NCBI GenBank assembly: GCA_944739405.2
Contig: OX123182.2
Span: 90,822,051-90,886,050, forward strand
From: Euclidia mi
Taxonomy: Eukaryota; Arthropoda; Insecta; Lepidoptera; Erebidae
Reading direction: 5' to 3'
DNA length: 64,000 bases
This document shows positions 32,646 through 44,531 of the stretch, one piece after another. Every line of letters begins with the position of its first letter. The first letter of the stretch is position 1. A program made the translations under genes and the position numbers. Below the pieces are notes generated by a model, which was not told the origin of the DNA, did not search any database, and saw nothing but the letters and a program-made list of their open reading frames with translations.

Positions 32646-35172
32646 ACCCTAACCTATTATTTATTCATAACAAAATTAATTTGTGTAGAACATTTAAATA
32701 TAAACAAAATTACACAATATCGTGTCAATAATTACACAATGTCCTGCTCTAATTTGCTGTCTTGCTTTAACACTCACTTTTCTGATATATTTTTTTCACC
32801 TCTCTGAAGTTAGTGACGGGTACGATGCTGTTATTCGGCCAGATTGTTGCCCATGGAATAAAAGACTACTGAAAAAATTACCCAAGTTTAACGGACTTAA
32901 ACAGCCTAATAAATTTATCAGTGGAATAGTTATTCATCTCTTTAACTGAGGATTGAAAAATCGGCCCTTAGTCAATTAAACACTCGTAACATTTATAGCT
33001 CTATTGGCTATCTAAAAATGCTTCACATAGGAACATGCAAACTAAATCATATAAGAATAATTTTAATAACACCATCACGCCTTTTAAAATACTCTAGTCA
33101 ATTATACCTTTGGAAACGTTCGAAACACATTAATCGGGCTTTGGTCACGACTCTCCGCTCACACAACAATAATTAAGCTTAGCTCCAACTCAGATTTAAT
33201 AAGAGGAAAGTTGTGCCTTAATCCGTACACAATTCACATTGTATTCTTCATTTATATTATTATTGAATTTCAAAGGAGTTGATAGCATTGTCATTTTCTT
33301 TTTAATATCATAAATCCTCTATCATATTAAAAAAATAAACATCATCAAATAAAAACCATTCCACAGCCATTACTTACCATAATTATGTTGTCAATGTAGA
33401 AGTGATAACGAATACGATGAAGACTTCTTTAGCTAAACATCATTGTCATAATTTTAGATTTGTTTTACATAGTTTCACAAAACAAAATCTTTTAGACAGG
33501 TGGTGAAATTTATAAATGTTGTACCGTGATTCCAAATTTATTTGCCAACGATGGCATGTAAAATTAATTATAAGTTGCATTCCACTTTAAAGAGATTTCT
33601 CCGTTTGACACTGAACAACGAGCTGAACAATGTTTCATAAAGAATATGGTGACATACACGATTACATTTCCCGATGCTACATAACATCACGAGTCAACTC
33701 ATTGGTACACAACTACGTTTGTAGTTCTCTCCGTTTCCTCCATCACGGCTTGATTGACAGCTTTGATGTGTACAATTGTTGACGGCAGAATGCGCTGTTT
33801 TAATAACATTACTTTAGAATTATTTGACGAGTTCGCTCTCAATTACCATACGAAATAAATTGAATAACTTCGCGTGCAACTTGTGTTGTATTGGTTCGGG
33901 CTCTTTTGTAGAAACAGCATTCGTATTGATATAATAAATACGAAAGCATTTCTTACTGTTTGTTACTTGGCAACAAAGACCCACGTTCACCGACAGTTAT
34001 ATCACCGGCGATCGAAAAACCAACTGTTAAAAGTTAAACATCTAGATAAACATGGATCGTTTTTTTTCTGTTCACCAGTGCCGTTTAGTGAACAGAACAT
34101 TATTGAATAAATTGAGTAAGTAATTTAACAATGCTAAATACCGATGTAACCGTAAATATACAATTATTTGACACGATCGGATAATACAGAACGCAGCAAA
34201 GCTACAAAGTTATATTATTGTTCGTTACTTTTTTTTTTGCGTGTTGCAACATATTTTGGAATGGTTATTGTTAATTATTATGTCAGTGTCATTTGTGCTA
34301 TCAATGTCTTGTAACTTGCAAACCTGTACTGACGCCGCAGTGCCATGCTTAAAGTTAACCATGGCCGTACAAACTTCCATACTCTATACACCCTTAGGTC
34401 GATACGAATAGATTGCCATGGCGAATTCACCGTGATATTCACAGCATATAGACAAGACTTCTTACAGTTGATATGATAGTTATTCTTTGAAAACATAGCC
34501 GATAAAAGTATTGGATATCAAAAAAGAAAATCCATTCCTATACAACAAAATCAAAACTGCCAATAGGAGGCAACATAAAAATATGAAAGAAGTACTCTGT
34601 ATGTATCCGGTATTATAACAGGTGGAATGATACGTATCTGTAAATACGGATAACGCATTAGGAGAATTAATTTTCCGCTTTTTAACTTTGTCCATTCATA
34701 ATAAGGCAAATCGGAGCTCTTCCAATAGATTGAATAAGGAATCGATAATCTTCGGGAACGACGCTAATACGTTGGTATTACGTTGAGATTGGTTTCAAAG
34801 CTGTGATTGGGTATCGTTGCAATTTCTATTTTTAAATTATTTAGAGGTCTGAAATCGTCTGTAAGGTATAGTAATACCTTACAGATTCTCGATTAGCAAA
34901 TCGAAACTCGCAAATAATGAACAAGCAATTTAGATAACTTAAGCATACAATTGACTAGCACATCCGCTGTAGTGTGCTAATGATATATCGTTCCTTGAAT
35001 AGAAAAATATCTAGATCTTAATCGCATAAGAATAATTAGATATCCTAAAAAATAAATTTTTAGACGCTTGAAAACACTGCACAGAAAAATTAAATGTAAA
35101 ATTTTTGTCATTGGATTGTCGAGCATGTTGGAACAAAATTGTCGTATGTATTTAATGTTACTTGGGCACATA
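32646..35172. other. Gene-free AT-rich region
   Basis: 2.5 kb without a protein I can recognise on either strand; ORFs are all under 85 codons and AT-biased. One perfect hairpin at 34858-34885 (arms TCTGTAAGGTAT and ATACCTTACAGA, loop AGTA) is the only structure noted. Confidence 0.5.
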
Positions 35173-35378
35173 TCTTAATATATAAAATCTTTGCGTTACT
35201 GACTAACTGACAGACACGCTACAGCCGAAACTATTGGGCGCAGGAAGCTGAAATTTGGCATGAATGTTCTTTGGGGACCGTAGGGGTGCACTAAGAAGGG
35301 ATTTCCCGAAATTCCCACAGGATCGGCCAAAACGGGTAAATTAAAAAAAATGCAGGCGTAGCTGCTGGCGTCCTCTAG
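35173..35378 (+). mobile_element. Non-autonomous Helitron, 206 bp
   Basis: Starts TCTTAATATATAAAATC after an A and ends GCTGGCGTCCTCTAG before a T, i.e. 5'-TC, 3'-CTAG, and A|T insertion site, the hallmarks of Helitrons. GCAGGCGTAGCTGCTGGC near the 3' end can form an imperfect hairpin. A close relative lies at 58721-58937 with the same ends. Confidence 0.83.
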
Positions 35379-36929
35379 TAGTCTATATAACTCAAAATAA
35401 CTTCACAGGAAATAACTGTCAAAGATACTTTATTTAAAGGTATACGCACAACGTTCCTGTAAATATTTCACACTTTCATTACTTCAAAATCATAAGCGAA
35501 TATCTCAACAAAGCGCTGAACCATTAGTCCTTTACCCATAACATTAAACGTAACATAAGTAAGGTGCTTTGTTTTTTTTGTGTCTTGAAACACTTTTAAT
35601 AGAATTAATCTATTTTAGCACGGGCTTTAGCAGCTCCCGTTTATTCTCGAGTAATTTGAATACGTTTTACGAGTCCATCTGTTAAAGGATTGTTATTATA
35701 TAGATGGGTTTGTGATGGAGTTGTTTTAATAGAAAAGTCGATTAGATGTTTTAAGCCGATGCTTTTGAGGTAGTGAAGAACTGCCCAAAAGGTGGAGGAG
35801 GGGTGGGGGGGTACTTACACGCCCTCTTATGAATATTATAATTTGTATTTAATATTATAATTTGTAAATTGTATTTATGGCAATAAATTAACTATTTCTA
35901 ATTAAACCAGACTCCAGAAGGAGTTGCAAAATATCTATAAAATGGGTATAAAAAAATTTACAGCCTGTATTGTTTTTAATGTAATGCACAGATAAACTAC
36001 TGTGGATACTTTTCTATTTAAATCGTTTGCTTTCCGTGCAAAATTGCATTAAAATAAAATTATATCACTAATTCCCAAAAGTAAAAGACTATTATTACAC
36101 CTATCATTATCATATGCTGCCAGAATAATATCGCAAACAAATATAAATTTTCAAACTCTATAATTTAAATGGCGCCCAACATGGGACCATCAACTAGACA
36201 ACGCGTCAAATAAATAAATATAATTTTCTATTATATAAAATGGATTTCTATAAAATACTGAGTTATTATGAAAACAAAAACCGTTTAAACGTAGACTATC
36301 GTTTTAAATGTTATTACACAGAGAAACATCGTGGAGCATATTGCTTCAGTATCCTAATATTTGTAAACTTATATGATTTGGTCCACATTTACAATCAGGT
36401 CACAACCCCGAAGCGCTTTTGTCCAGTAATAACTGGTACGATAGGCATGAGACCGATATATCAAAACGAATCTGAAATCCGATTGCAGTCAGAAATATCT
36501 TAAATTAAAGAAAAATCTTAATCGTATCGATATTCCAATGTGAAAAAACCGATTTCAGAAAACGCAAAACAAAACCACGATAACGCAAAATATACAAATC
36601 CGAACCAAACAGTGCAAGCGCAACCAAACTACAAATTAAGCTTACGTTTTCGATAGTTTTCATATTCATTCGTTCTCTTTCACACTACCAAACGACTAGT
36701 TAGTTAGAATGAGAGAGAGCGAATTTCATGTCCTTTTCTTTCTAACTTAGTGATCCGTTGAAAGAGCGAAAGAGATGAAGCAATTGTCGCCAAGCAAGCG
36801 AATCTTTTTGGATTTTGGCGGTTTTATGAATTGCAGATTGAATAGAAAAAATAAAACTATATATCGAGGTGATAATATCTAATTCAGATTGCAACTATTT
36901 ACCTAATGTTTATTTTAAACATTTATTTA
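35379..36929. other. Gene-free AT-rich region with a lone primer-binding-site-like motif
   Basis: TGGCGCCCAACATGGGACC at 36170-36188 resembles a retrotransposon tRNA primer-binding site, but no flanking LTR pair or pol ORF is visible. TTTATTTATTTTTATTTATT at 36925-36950 belongs to the LINE tail that follows. No gene. Confidence 0.4.
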
Positions 36930-37686
36930 TTTTTATTTATTTATTTTTAAATTGCACAAAACAAATTACAATCTTATTATAAATTAAAAACAATCAAAGC
37001 TAATGTTTAGATCTAGATTGCAACTCAACACTTGTGCATACATTGAAACAATTAAACATCAAGTTAACAGACAGAAGAGATGTACAAACATACACGTGTT
37101 ACGAAATTAAACATATAAGAAAATATAGGTTTAATTTCGCAACACAACAACGACAATACTATATCTTAAGAAATATTTAACTATTTTACTTATATTTGGG
37201 ATAGAGGATATCCTTTAGAATATTTAAAAATGTGTAAAATCTAGAATGAAAAATGTGTAACTGTAAATTAGTTGTAACTAATTCATTATATTGTCTAGCC
37301 ATTCTTACCAGCTGATTGTAATAAGAAATATTGTTTTTATAAATTTGCAAGGCAAAGAGATTAACACGGTTCGATCAACGTAAACTGTATTTAATGTTAA
37401 AAGAAATATGCGAAAGCAATTCGGGTGAATCAATAATTGAATGAATTATTTTATATAAATAAATCAGATCAAAATATTTGCGACGACCTTCCAATGGTTG
37501 TACATAGAATTTTTGCAGCCTCTGATCATAACTCAAGTACGTACGACCAACTTTTTGGCGGTAACAAATAATTTTAAGGCATTTCCTTTGAACACGCTCT
37601 ATGTCGTTAATGTGCACTCTATAATATGGTGACCAGATCGGAGAGCCATATTCCAAGGTACTTCTTACCAGGGCATATATCCCTTC
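36930..37686 (-). pseudogene. Jockey/CR1-type LINE 3' fragment, minus strand
   Basis: Minus-strand reading from about 37686 gives GIYALVRSTLEYGSPIWSPY, INDIERVQRKCLKIICYRQK, RRKYFDLIYLYKIIHSIIDS, the C-terminal RT tail of this LINE group. The 3' end is a TAAA-type repeat at 36925-36955. Truncated at its 5' end, where it meets Harbinger DNA. Confidence 0.82.
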
Positions 37687-37906
37687 CTGCACTGGTATAG
37701 CTCGGAAAGATGAAATCCTCTGTTAATATTTTAACATGAGTACAATCCAAAGCGTACCTACTATATTGTAGGTTTTCACTCTTCATGAGTTAAATTTATT
37801 GAAGGATTAAATTTAAAAGAATTTGGCTTTGTGCAATGATTTAATGATCAATTAGCGTTTAATCTCGTCTTAAAATAATTTTAAAGATTGTTCCTGCAAC
37901 TGGCTG
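37679..37906 (-). mobile_element. PIF/Harbinger internal-deletion derivative
   Basis: Minus strand: GCTTTGGATTGTACTCATGT (ALDCTHV block of the transposase, at about 37730-37752) is joined directly to the terminal region (AGAATTTGGCTTTGTGCAA at 37819-37837) that ends CAACTGGCTG at 37906, the same end as 17914. CCTACTATATTGTAGG marks the junction. A deletion derivative of the family at 10102-17914. Confidence 0.75.
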
Positions 37907-38587
37907 TAAATCTACAAAAATTTTTTAATGTTTGAAGCAAAGAAGTTTATCACGTCGTATCAGCGTGTTTACTTCATTTACAGCAAGTTTCATTAAGGTC
38001 GAATCAAAACCTAATGAAAACCCATTTCAAAGTCATACCCCACGTAGGCAGTAGGTATTTGAGCAGTATTCCAGCATCGACGTCAGTTATTTCGTACGGA
38101 ATTCCCGCGCATCGTTTCACGATACTAAATTCGACAACGTCTAAAGACCTGATACAACGTGCACCTCTACCCAAATTCTGAAATTAAACAGAGCATTAAA
38201 ATTTCCCCTTTATGTTTCTAAAGACCATATTAACCGCATACCTTACACTGAGGGAGATTTTGAATCCTCTTAGCGCTGTAACTATAATACCATCGCAATT
38301 TCTTCTAATTATAACATAACGTGGCGTAGCTAGACCACTCCTGATTCCTACTACAGTCTGCTGCATATACAAATTATATAACCTGCACTCCAAGTTTCAA
38401 CCTTAACACTGGTCCTATTAGGATCCAAATATTTTGAACATTTCTATCATATGATACAGCTGTTAGCGTGGACACGCGTACCTTTTTTACGATAATAATA
38501 TTCAAGTACGAAGAGTAAGCTGACAAAGCCGGAGATATATTCTGCTATCGCTAGCAAACATCGCCTCTACATATTATACCGGGGACG
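37755..38587 (+). repeat. Left arm of a large inverted repeat
   Basis: Matches 40976-41812 in reverse complement nearly throughout, with small differences. The outer ~150 bp is Harbinger terminal sequence; the inner ~680 bp (e.g. TCCAGCATCGACGTCAGTTA, CGCTAGCAAACATCGCCTCT) is not identified. Confidence 0.88.
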
Positions 38588-38867
38588 TAATTATGCAGTT
38601 TGTCAGTTGCAGTACTCACTTATAACTTATTTGCAGTTTTCATACATGGAATATTTATGTTTACGTAGAAAGTATAATTATAATATATATATTTATATAT
38701 AATTAATATATTTGAGTGTGCATATTTATTCATATGTATGTATGTATGTTGTATGCATGTATAGGGCGTTTATATTCGCAAATATGTATTCCCTTGCATA
38801 ATGTTCTATTGTTATATTTAGTTTTCTTGTTTTAGTCTCTACAACACACCTGCCACTATCATCTCTC

Positions 38868-38960
38868 TGCATCACCAGGTTGACTGGTAGAAAATGCCTA
38901 TGACATTAAGTCCGCCTTGTGCAAATTGTATTGCAGGAAGTTTAATAAATAAATAAACAA
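38868..38960 (+). repeat. Retroelement 3' tail
   Basis: GGTTGACTGGTAGAAAATGC, TGACATTAAGTCCGCC and AATAAATAAATAAAC in this order form a tail common to moth LINE/SINE insertions. No coding part is attached. Confidence 0.55.
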
Positions 38961-39479
38961 AAAAACATACAAACAAACTCTTTAACTATACACCACTTTT
39001 TTTTAATTAGTACAAAAAAATTAACGGGGCACTAAGTATCTTTAACTGATCATATTTATGTAGTTAAAAAATAAAAACACTAAGTCCCAAAACTGTCTCA
39101 AAACTGTCCACAAAAATACGTAATAATTGGTTAATGCATAATTAGTAACAGTTGTAAACTATTCCATTGATAAATTTCCCCCTGTCCCTCTGCGCGCGCG
39201 CCGCTCTTCGATGCTACAAACAGTACTAAATTGCTAGCGGCCGTGAGCGTATCGATTGTTTCCGCTGCAACAGTTAATTGTTTGTCTACGTTTTCCCGAC
39301 GCCATGCCTTATCAGTTCATAATATCACAGGAGTATGTAGCTATGCGTCGTGCCTACTTTTTGAGTGGAGGAATCGCGAGTGCAGCTGTGTACCCATGAA
39401 CATCATTTTCTGAGTGTACAAAAGTAAGCCGGTTAGTGCAAGTCGGTGTAGTGAAAAGACTGTGATTTGTGTATTGACA

Positions 39480-39505
39480 ATGGAAACAGGACAACGGAAA
39501 TACTT
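39480..39505 (+). other. Possible short first coding exon
   Basis: GACAATGG is a good start context at 39480; the nine codons read METGQRKY plus TT, then GTAAGTTT, a strong splice donor. The upstream 300 bases are GC-richer than the surroundings. No matching downstream exon was found, so this may be chance. Confidence 0.22.
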
Positions 39506-39557
39506 GTAAGTTTAGTAAATTATACCTACTTAAGTAAATTATAATTTGAGGCGGGCG

Positions 39558-39645
39558 GCTCAAAATCGGTCTGTGTGGAGAATCTTGAGGGAGGCCTATG
39601 TCCAGCAGTGGCCGTCTCTAGGCTGACATGATGATGATAAAATAA
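39558..39645 (+). pseudogene. LINE C-terminal codons with GATGATGAT tail
   Basis: RSVWRILREAYVQQWPSLG followed by TGA and ATGATGATGATA. The W-x-L-x-EAYVQQW end plus the GAT tail is a common moth LINE 3' terminus. Only about 20 codons remain. Confidence 0.68.
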
Positions 39646-40181
39646 TTTGTAAATAGCAGATGATTATAAATACGCAAAAATTACTCTTTTCTTTTATTAC
39701 AGCATACCTTCTTTTATTTTGATATATGTTTGCTTTCTAATTACATACCTTCGTATTTAATTACTTGTAAAACGGTAAATTTTGCCGGTCCTAAGCCTAA
39801 CTATGAAGGAGAGGGTAGAATTAAGAAAATAAAAAAGTAACTACCTACACTGATTATTTTAGTGTCTAAGGCTACCTACATTAATACATGCGACGGAAAG
39901 AATGCGTAAGAGTAGGACGGAAAGTAAGTACTATCAATGAAGTAGTGAATGGATTGTAAAATATGTCTATGATTTAGGTGAGATTTTCTACAAAAAACAA
40001 ATGATTATAACTTGGCTATTTATAGATATTATAAAATTCTTATGTCGCATATATGATAATAATGTCTTCGCTAATACGTGCTTAAAGTTTTTGTACTAAT
40101 TATAAAATAGTGGTGTATAATATTAGTATAGTAAAACATGTCATTATGGATTAAATGCATTTTTAAACTGAGCTAGAGATC

Positions 40182-40433
40182 TTATAAACAAGGATCGGAA
40201 TTAAGGGAGCTAACATTGTCAAAAGTATGGATATGCCAAATTTTTTATTGTGTTTCCGGAACTAGTTGCCAGAAAATTTTGGATTTTTAATGAAGGTTTC
40301 TTCAACAGTTTAAAACACCTTCATTAAAAATCTGAAATTTTCCAGAATCTAGTTCCGGAAACACATTCGAAAATAAGGCATGTCCATACTTTTGACAATG
40401 TTGGCTCCCTGATTCCGAACCTTGCTTATAAAT
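40182..40433. mobile_element. Palindromic MITE, about 250 bp
   Basis: AAGGATCGGAATTAAGGGAG and CTAACATTGTCAAAAGTATG on the left are matched in reverse at 40375-40430 (CCATACTTTTGACAATGTTG, CTCCCTGATTCCGAACCTTG). The arms extend over about 110 bp each, so the element folds on itself. TTATAA stands at both outer edges and may be the duplicated target. No ORF. Confidence 0.78.
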
Positions 40434-40564
40434 TCAAAAAGCACATTTTGGATAATACGCTAAAGTAATTTATAAAAGACAGCTTGATGACATTCCTGTA
40501 TTCTGTTCTTGTTTATAAAGCTTAACCATCTTGTCACATATTTATTATTTATGTAAGGAAAAGC

Positions 40565-40621
40565 GTTATTCTCGGAATCTTGATCGCTTGTCTTACAAGG
40601 GATCAAGATTCCGAGAATAAC
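40565..40621. repeat. Perfect 21-bp hairpin
   Basis: GTTATTCTCGGAATCTTGATC at 40565-40585 and its exact complement at 40601-40621. The 15-base loop itself can pair CTTGT with ACAAG, lengthening the stem. Confidence 0.88.
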
Positions 40622-40975
40622 TGACATTCTTTACGATACTTTCCTTATTTGCCTCAGCACAAGCACCTTGCTTCGTGGAAGGCTGAAATAGGAATAGAAA
40701 GCAAGAACGGTACATTTTTAAATCTTGTTATACTCATATAATGTGATAGTGACTCAGATATGGCATATTCTTAAAATATATACAGTTGTATTTTGCTTAC
40801 AATCTGCAAACTATACAAAAAGAAATGCTAATTCATTTCTATGGTAAACACAAAAGCTCTAGAGAATCTTTGTCCTTAAGCAAATTAATACATTTCACAT
40901 TTCTAACCTCGCGAATAAACGTACTTATTTACTTATCCAAGAGGAATGGCGACCAAGTCAATTAGGCATAATTAA

Positions 40976-41812
40976 GTCCCCGGTAAAATATGCAGAGGCG
41001 ATGTTTGCTAGCGATAGCACAATATATCTCCGGCTTTGTCAGCTTACTCTTCGTACTTGAATATTATTATCGTAAAAAAGGTACGCGTGTCCACACTAAC
41101 AGCTGTATCATGTGATAGAAATGTTCAGAAGATAAGTATCCTTATAGTACCAATGTTAAGGTTGAAACTTGGAGTGCAGGTTATATAATTTGTATATGCA
41201 GGGGACTGTAGTAGATATCCGGAGTGGTCTCGCTACGCCACGTTATGTTATAATTAGAAGAAATTGCGATGGTATTATAGTTACAGCGCTAAGAGGATTC
41301 AAAATCTCCCTCAGTGTAAGGTATGCGGTTAATAATTATGGTCTTTAGAAACATAAAGGGGAAATTATAATGCTCTGTTTAATTTCAGAATTTGGATAGA
41401 GGTGCGCGTTGTATCAGGTCTTTAGACGTTGTCGAATTTAGTAACGTGGAACGATGCGCGGGAATTCCGTACAAAATAACTGACGTCGATGCTGGAATAC
41501 TGCTCAAATACCTACTGCCTACGTGGGGTATGACTTTGAAATGGGTTTTCATTAGGTTTTGATTCGACCTTCATGAAACTTGCTGTAAATGAAGTAAATA
41601 CGCTGATACGACGTGATAAACTTCTTTGCTTCAAACATTTAAAAATGTTCGTAGATTTACAGCCAGTTGCAGGAACAATCTTTAAAATTATTTTAAGACG
41701 AGATTAAACACTAATCGATCATTAAATCATTGCACAAAGCCAAATTCTTGTAAAATTTCATCCTTCAATAAATTTAACTCATGAAGAGTCAAAGCCTACA
41801 ATATAGTAGGTA
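40976..41812 (-). repeat. Right arm of the large inverted repeat
   Basis: Reverse complement of 37755-38587. Its outer part (41660-41812) is the terminal region of the plus-strand Harbinger copy. Confidence 0.88.
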
Positions 41813-42070
41813 TGTCTTATGTTGTACAAACCGCCATTAGCGTGAATTTACACGTGTTAATTTTATATAACGGGTGTCTCAGTAAGAGTGTACTTTTTAA
41901 AATTGGATTTTTTTTTTCATGCAAGTGGCAACTCTGAAATTTGACAGCTGTCACCTCTGTTTATTACGATTATTAAAAATGGAATAGGTGGGTCCACACA
42001 GAGCGAGCAGCCTCGCGAGGCTTTTGCCGCGCGAGGAAACGGCCCCCGAACGAGCGCGGCCATAGAATAA

Positions 42071-42682
42071 AGCCGCGTTCACATTTATCGGTCGTGATCT
42101 CTCGTGACGGTCTCTGTCGTAATAACTTACGGTTCACAATTGTCTGTTGCCGTCTGTCGCGATCTGACGCAATCTGACGCAATTTTGAATCAGTTCTGTC
42201 TTGACTCTCGGGAAGTTCTCACATTCACAATCTTTTGATGAATTATCCGATTCAGATTAAGTAGATATCTAATAATATCCATAATTTATTTACATAGGAT
42301 TATATAATATTGATATTGATTCGTATTTGTTTTCGATTAGCTCGTCTATAGGCACTGAACCTATAGGAATATTATTAAGTATAAAAAGTAAGTCAATAAG
42401 TTCGTTGTCCATAGCGCACAATTGCATACGCGCGTCTGACGCTTTACGACAGACAGTGGCGCGCGCACATTTGTCTGACGTGTCTGGTCGCGCGCTGTAA
42501 CGCCCCCGCACCCCACCCTCTCTGTCCCAGACCGGGATATCGTTTGTCGTGACACGACAGACGCCGTCACGACTAATTACATCAGCTAAATATGCACGCT
42601 CATATATCAAATGTATGAAACCGATTGCTCTCTGTCGCGTCACGTCACGACGGATCACGTCAGATAAATGTGAACGTGGCCT
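42071..42682. mobile_element. 612-bp MITE with GCCRCGTTCACATTTATC ends
   Basis: Left GCCGCGTTCACATTTATCGG, right inward AGGCCACGTTCACATTTATC, with similar GTCGTGA/CGTCACGA-rich subterminal DNA on both sides. TAA stands at 42068-42070 and 42683-42685, compatible with a 3-bp duplication. The 137-codon ORF on the minus strand (42290-42703) has no recognised motif. Confidence 0.68.
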
Positions 42683-42844
42683 TAAGCGCGGTTGCCTCGG
42701 CACCTGTTTATTTATATGTTTGGGTCAAATTTAGTAATTGGAATTTTACCCCCTTCCTGATGACAGATTGATCTGATATTTGGTACACTTAGTACATATT
42801 ATTATATATCGATGGGTACACCCTCTTAATCTTGATGACTGTAA

Positions 42845-43558
42845 ATCCAAGATGGCCGCCGATACAAAATGGCGGATCACATATTACTTCACAACAACCT
42901 CAATATGGGTATCGAATGAAAGGGCTTGATTGGTAGAATAGAGCTCACTATAAAAAATCCAAGATGGCCGCCGATAAAAAATGGCGGATGACATATTTCT
43001 TCACAACAACCTCAATATGGGTATCAAATGAAAAGGCTTGATTGGTAGAATAGAGCTCACTATGAAAAATCTATGATGGCCGCCACCACAAAATGGCGGA
43101 TTACATATTTTCCACAAATACCTCAATGTGGGTATCAAATGAAAGGGCTTGATTGGTAGAATAGAGCTCACTATGAAAAATCCAAGATGGCCGCCACCAC
43201 CAAATTGCGGATTACATATTTTTCACAAATACCTCAATATGGGTATCAAATGAAAGGACTTGATTGGTAGAATAGAGCTCACTTTGAAAAATCTAAGATG
43301 GCCGCCACTACAAAATGGCGGATTACATATTTTCCACAAATACCTCAATGTGGGTATCAAATGAAAGGGCTTGATTGGTAGAATAGAGCTCACTATGAAA
43401 AATCCAAGATGGCCGCAACCACAAAATGGCGGATTACATTTATTTTCCACAAATACCTCAATATGGGTATCAAATGAAAGGGCTTGATTGGTAGAATAGA
43501 GCTCACTATGAAAAATCTAAGATGGCCGCCACCACAACACCACTACCACCACCAATCT
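42845..43558 (+). repeat. Tandem array, left arm, about seven ~112-bp monomers
   Basis: Monomer landmarks: AAGATGGCCGCC, AAAATGGCGGATTACATATT, CCTCAATATGGGTATCAAAT, GGGCTTGATTGGTAGAATAG, AGCTCACTATG. Starts fall near 42845, 42955, 43068, 43178, 43290, 43402 and 43515. Repetitive minus-strand ORFs (e.g. 43223-43450) are by-products. Confidence 0.9.
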
Positions 43559-43559
43559 T

Positions 43560-44527
43560 AGTTTTTTCATAGTGAGCTCTATTCTACCAATCAAGCCCTT
43601 TCATTTGATACCCATATTGAGGTATTTGTGGAAAATATGTTATCCGCCATTTTGTGGAGGCGGCCATCTTAGATTTTTCATAGTGAGCTCTATTCTACCA
43701 ATCAAGCCCTTTCATTTGATACCCATATTGAGGTTTTTGTGGAAAATATGTAATCCGCCATTTTGTGGTGGCGGCCATCTTAGATTTTTCATAGTGAGCT
43801 CTATTCTACCAATCAAGCCCTTTTATTTGATACCCATATTGAGGTATTTGTGGAAAATATGTAATCCGCCATTTTGTGGTGGCGGCCATCTTAGATTTTT
43901 CATAGTGAGCTCTATTTTACCAATCAAGCCCTTTCATATGATACCCATATTGAGGTATTTGTGGAAAATAAATGTAATCCGCCATTTTGTGGTGGCGGCC
44001 ATCTTGGATTTTTCATAGTGAGCTCTATTCTACCAATCAAGCCCTTTCATTTGATACCCATATTGAGGTTTTTGTGGAAAATATGTAATCCGCAATTTTG
44101 TAGAGGCGGCAATCTTAGATTTTTCATAGTGAGCTCTATTCTACCAATCAAGCCCTTTTATTTGATACCCATATTGAGGTATTTGTGGAAAATATGTAAT
44201 CCGCCATTTTGTGGTGGCGGCCATCTTAGATTTTTCATAGTGAGCTCTATTCTACCAATCAAGTCCTTTCATTTGATACCCACATTGAGGTATTTGTGGA
44301 AAAAGATGTTATCCGCCATTTTGTGGTGGCGGCCATCTTAGATTTTTCATAGTGAGCTCTATTCTACCAATCAAGCCCTTTCATTTGATACCCATATTGA
44401 GGTATTTGTGGAAAATATGTAATTCGCCATTTTGTGGTGGCGGCCATCTTAGATTTTTCATAGTGAGCTCTATTCTACCAATCAAGCCCTTTCATTTGAT
44501 ACCCATATTGAGGTATTTGTGGAAAAT
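43560..44527 (-). repeat. Tandem array, right arm part 1, about eight monomers
   Basis: Same monomer as the left arm in opposite orientation (GGCGGCCATCTTAGATTTTT, CATAGTGAGCTCTATTCTAC). ORFs of 84-148 codons with repeated KPFHLIPILRYLWK arise because the period keeps one frame open; they are not taken as genes. Confidence 0.9.
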
Positions 44528-44531
44528 AAAT

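Larger units (their letters stand above)
38588..40975. other. Spacer of the large inverted repeat
   Basis: 2.4 kb between the arms. It contains a TA-rich/TGTATG microsatellite (38680-38765), a retroelement tail (38868-38960), a CpG-containing patch (39180-39310), a possible short coding exon (39480-39505), a LINE C-terminus (39558-39645), a palindromic MITE (40182-40433) and a hairpin (40565-40621). The rest is AT-rich. Confidence 0.6.

Noticed and set aside
36165..36195. LTR retrotransposon signalled by TGGCGCCCAACATGGGACC
   Set aside because: A primer-binding-like motif alone; I found no paired LTRs, polypurine tract or pol sequence nearby.
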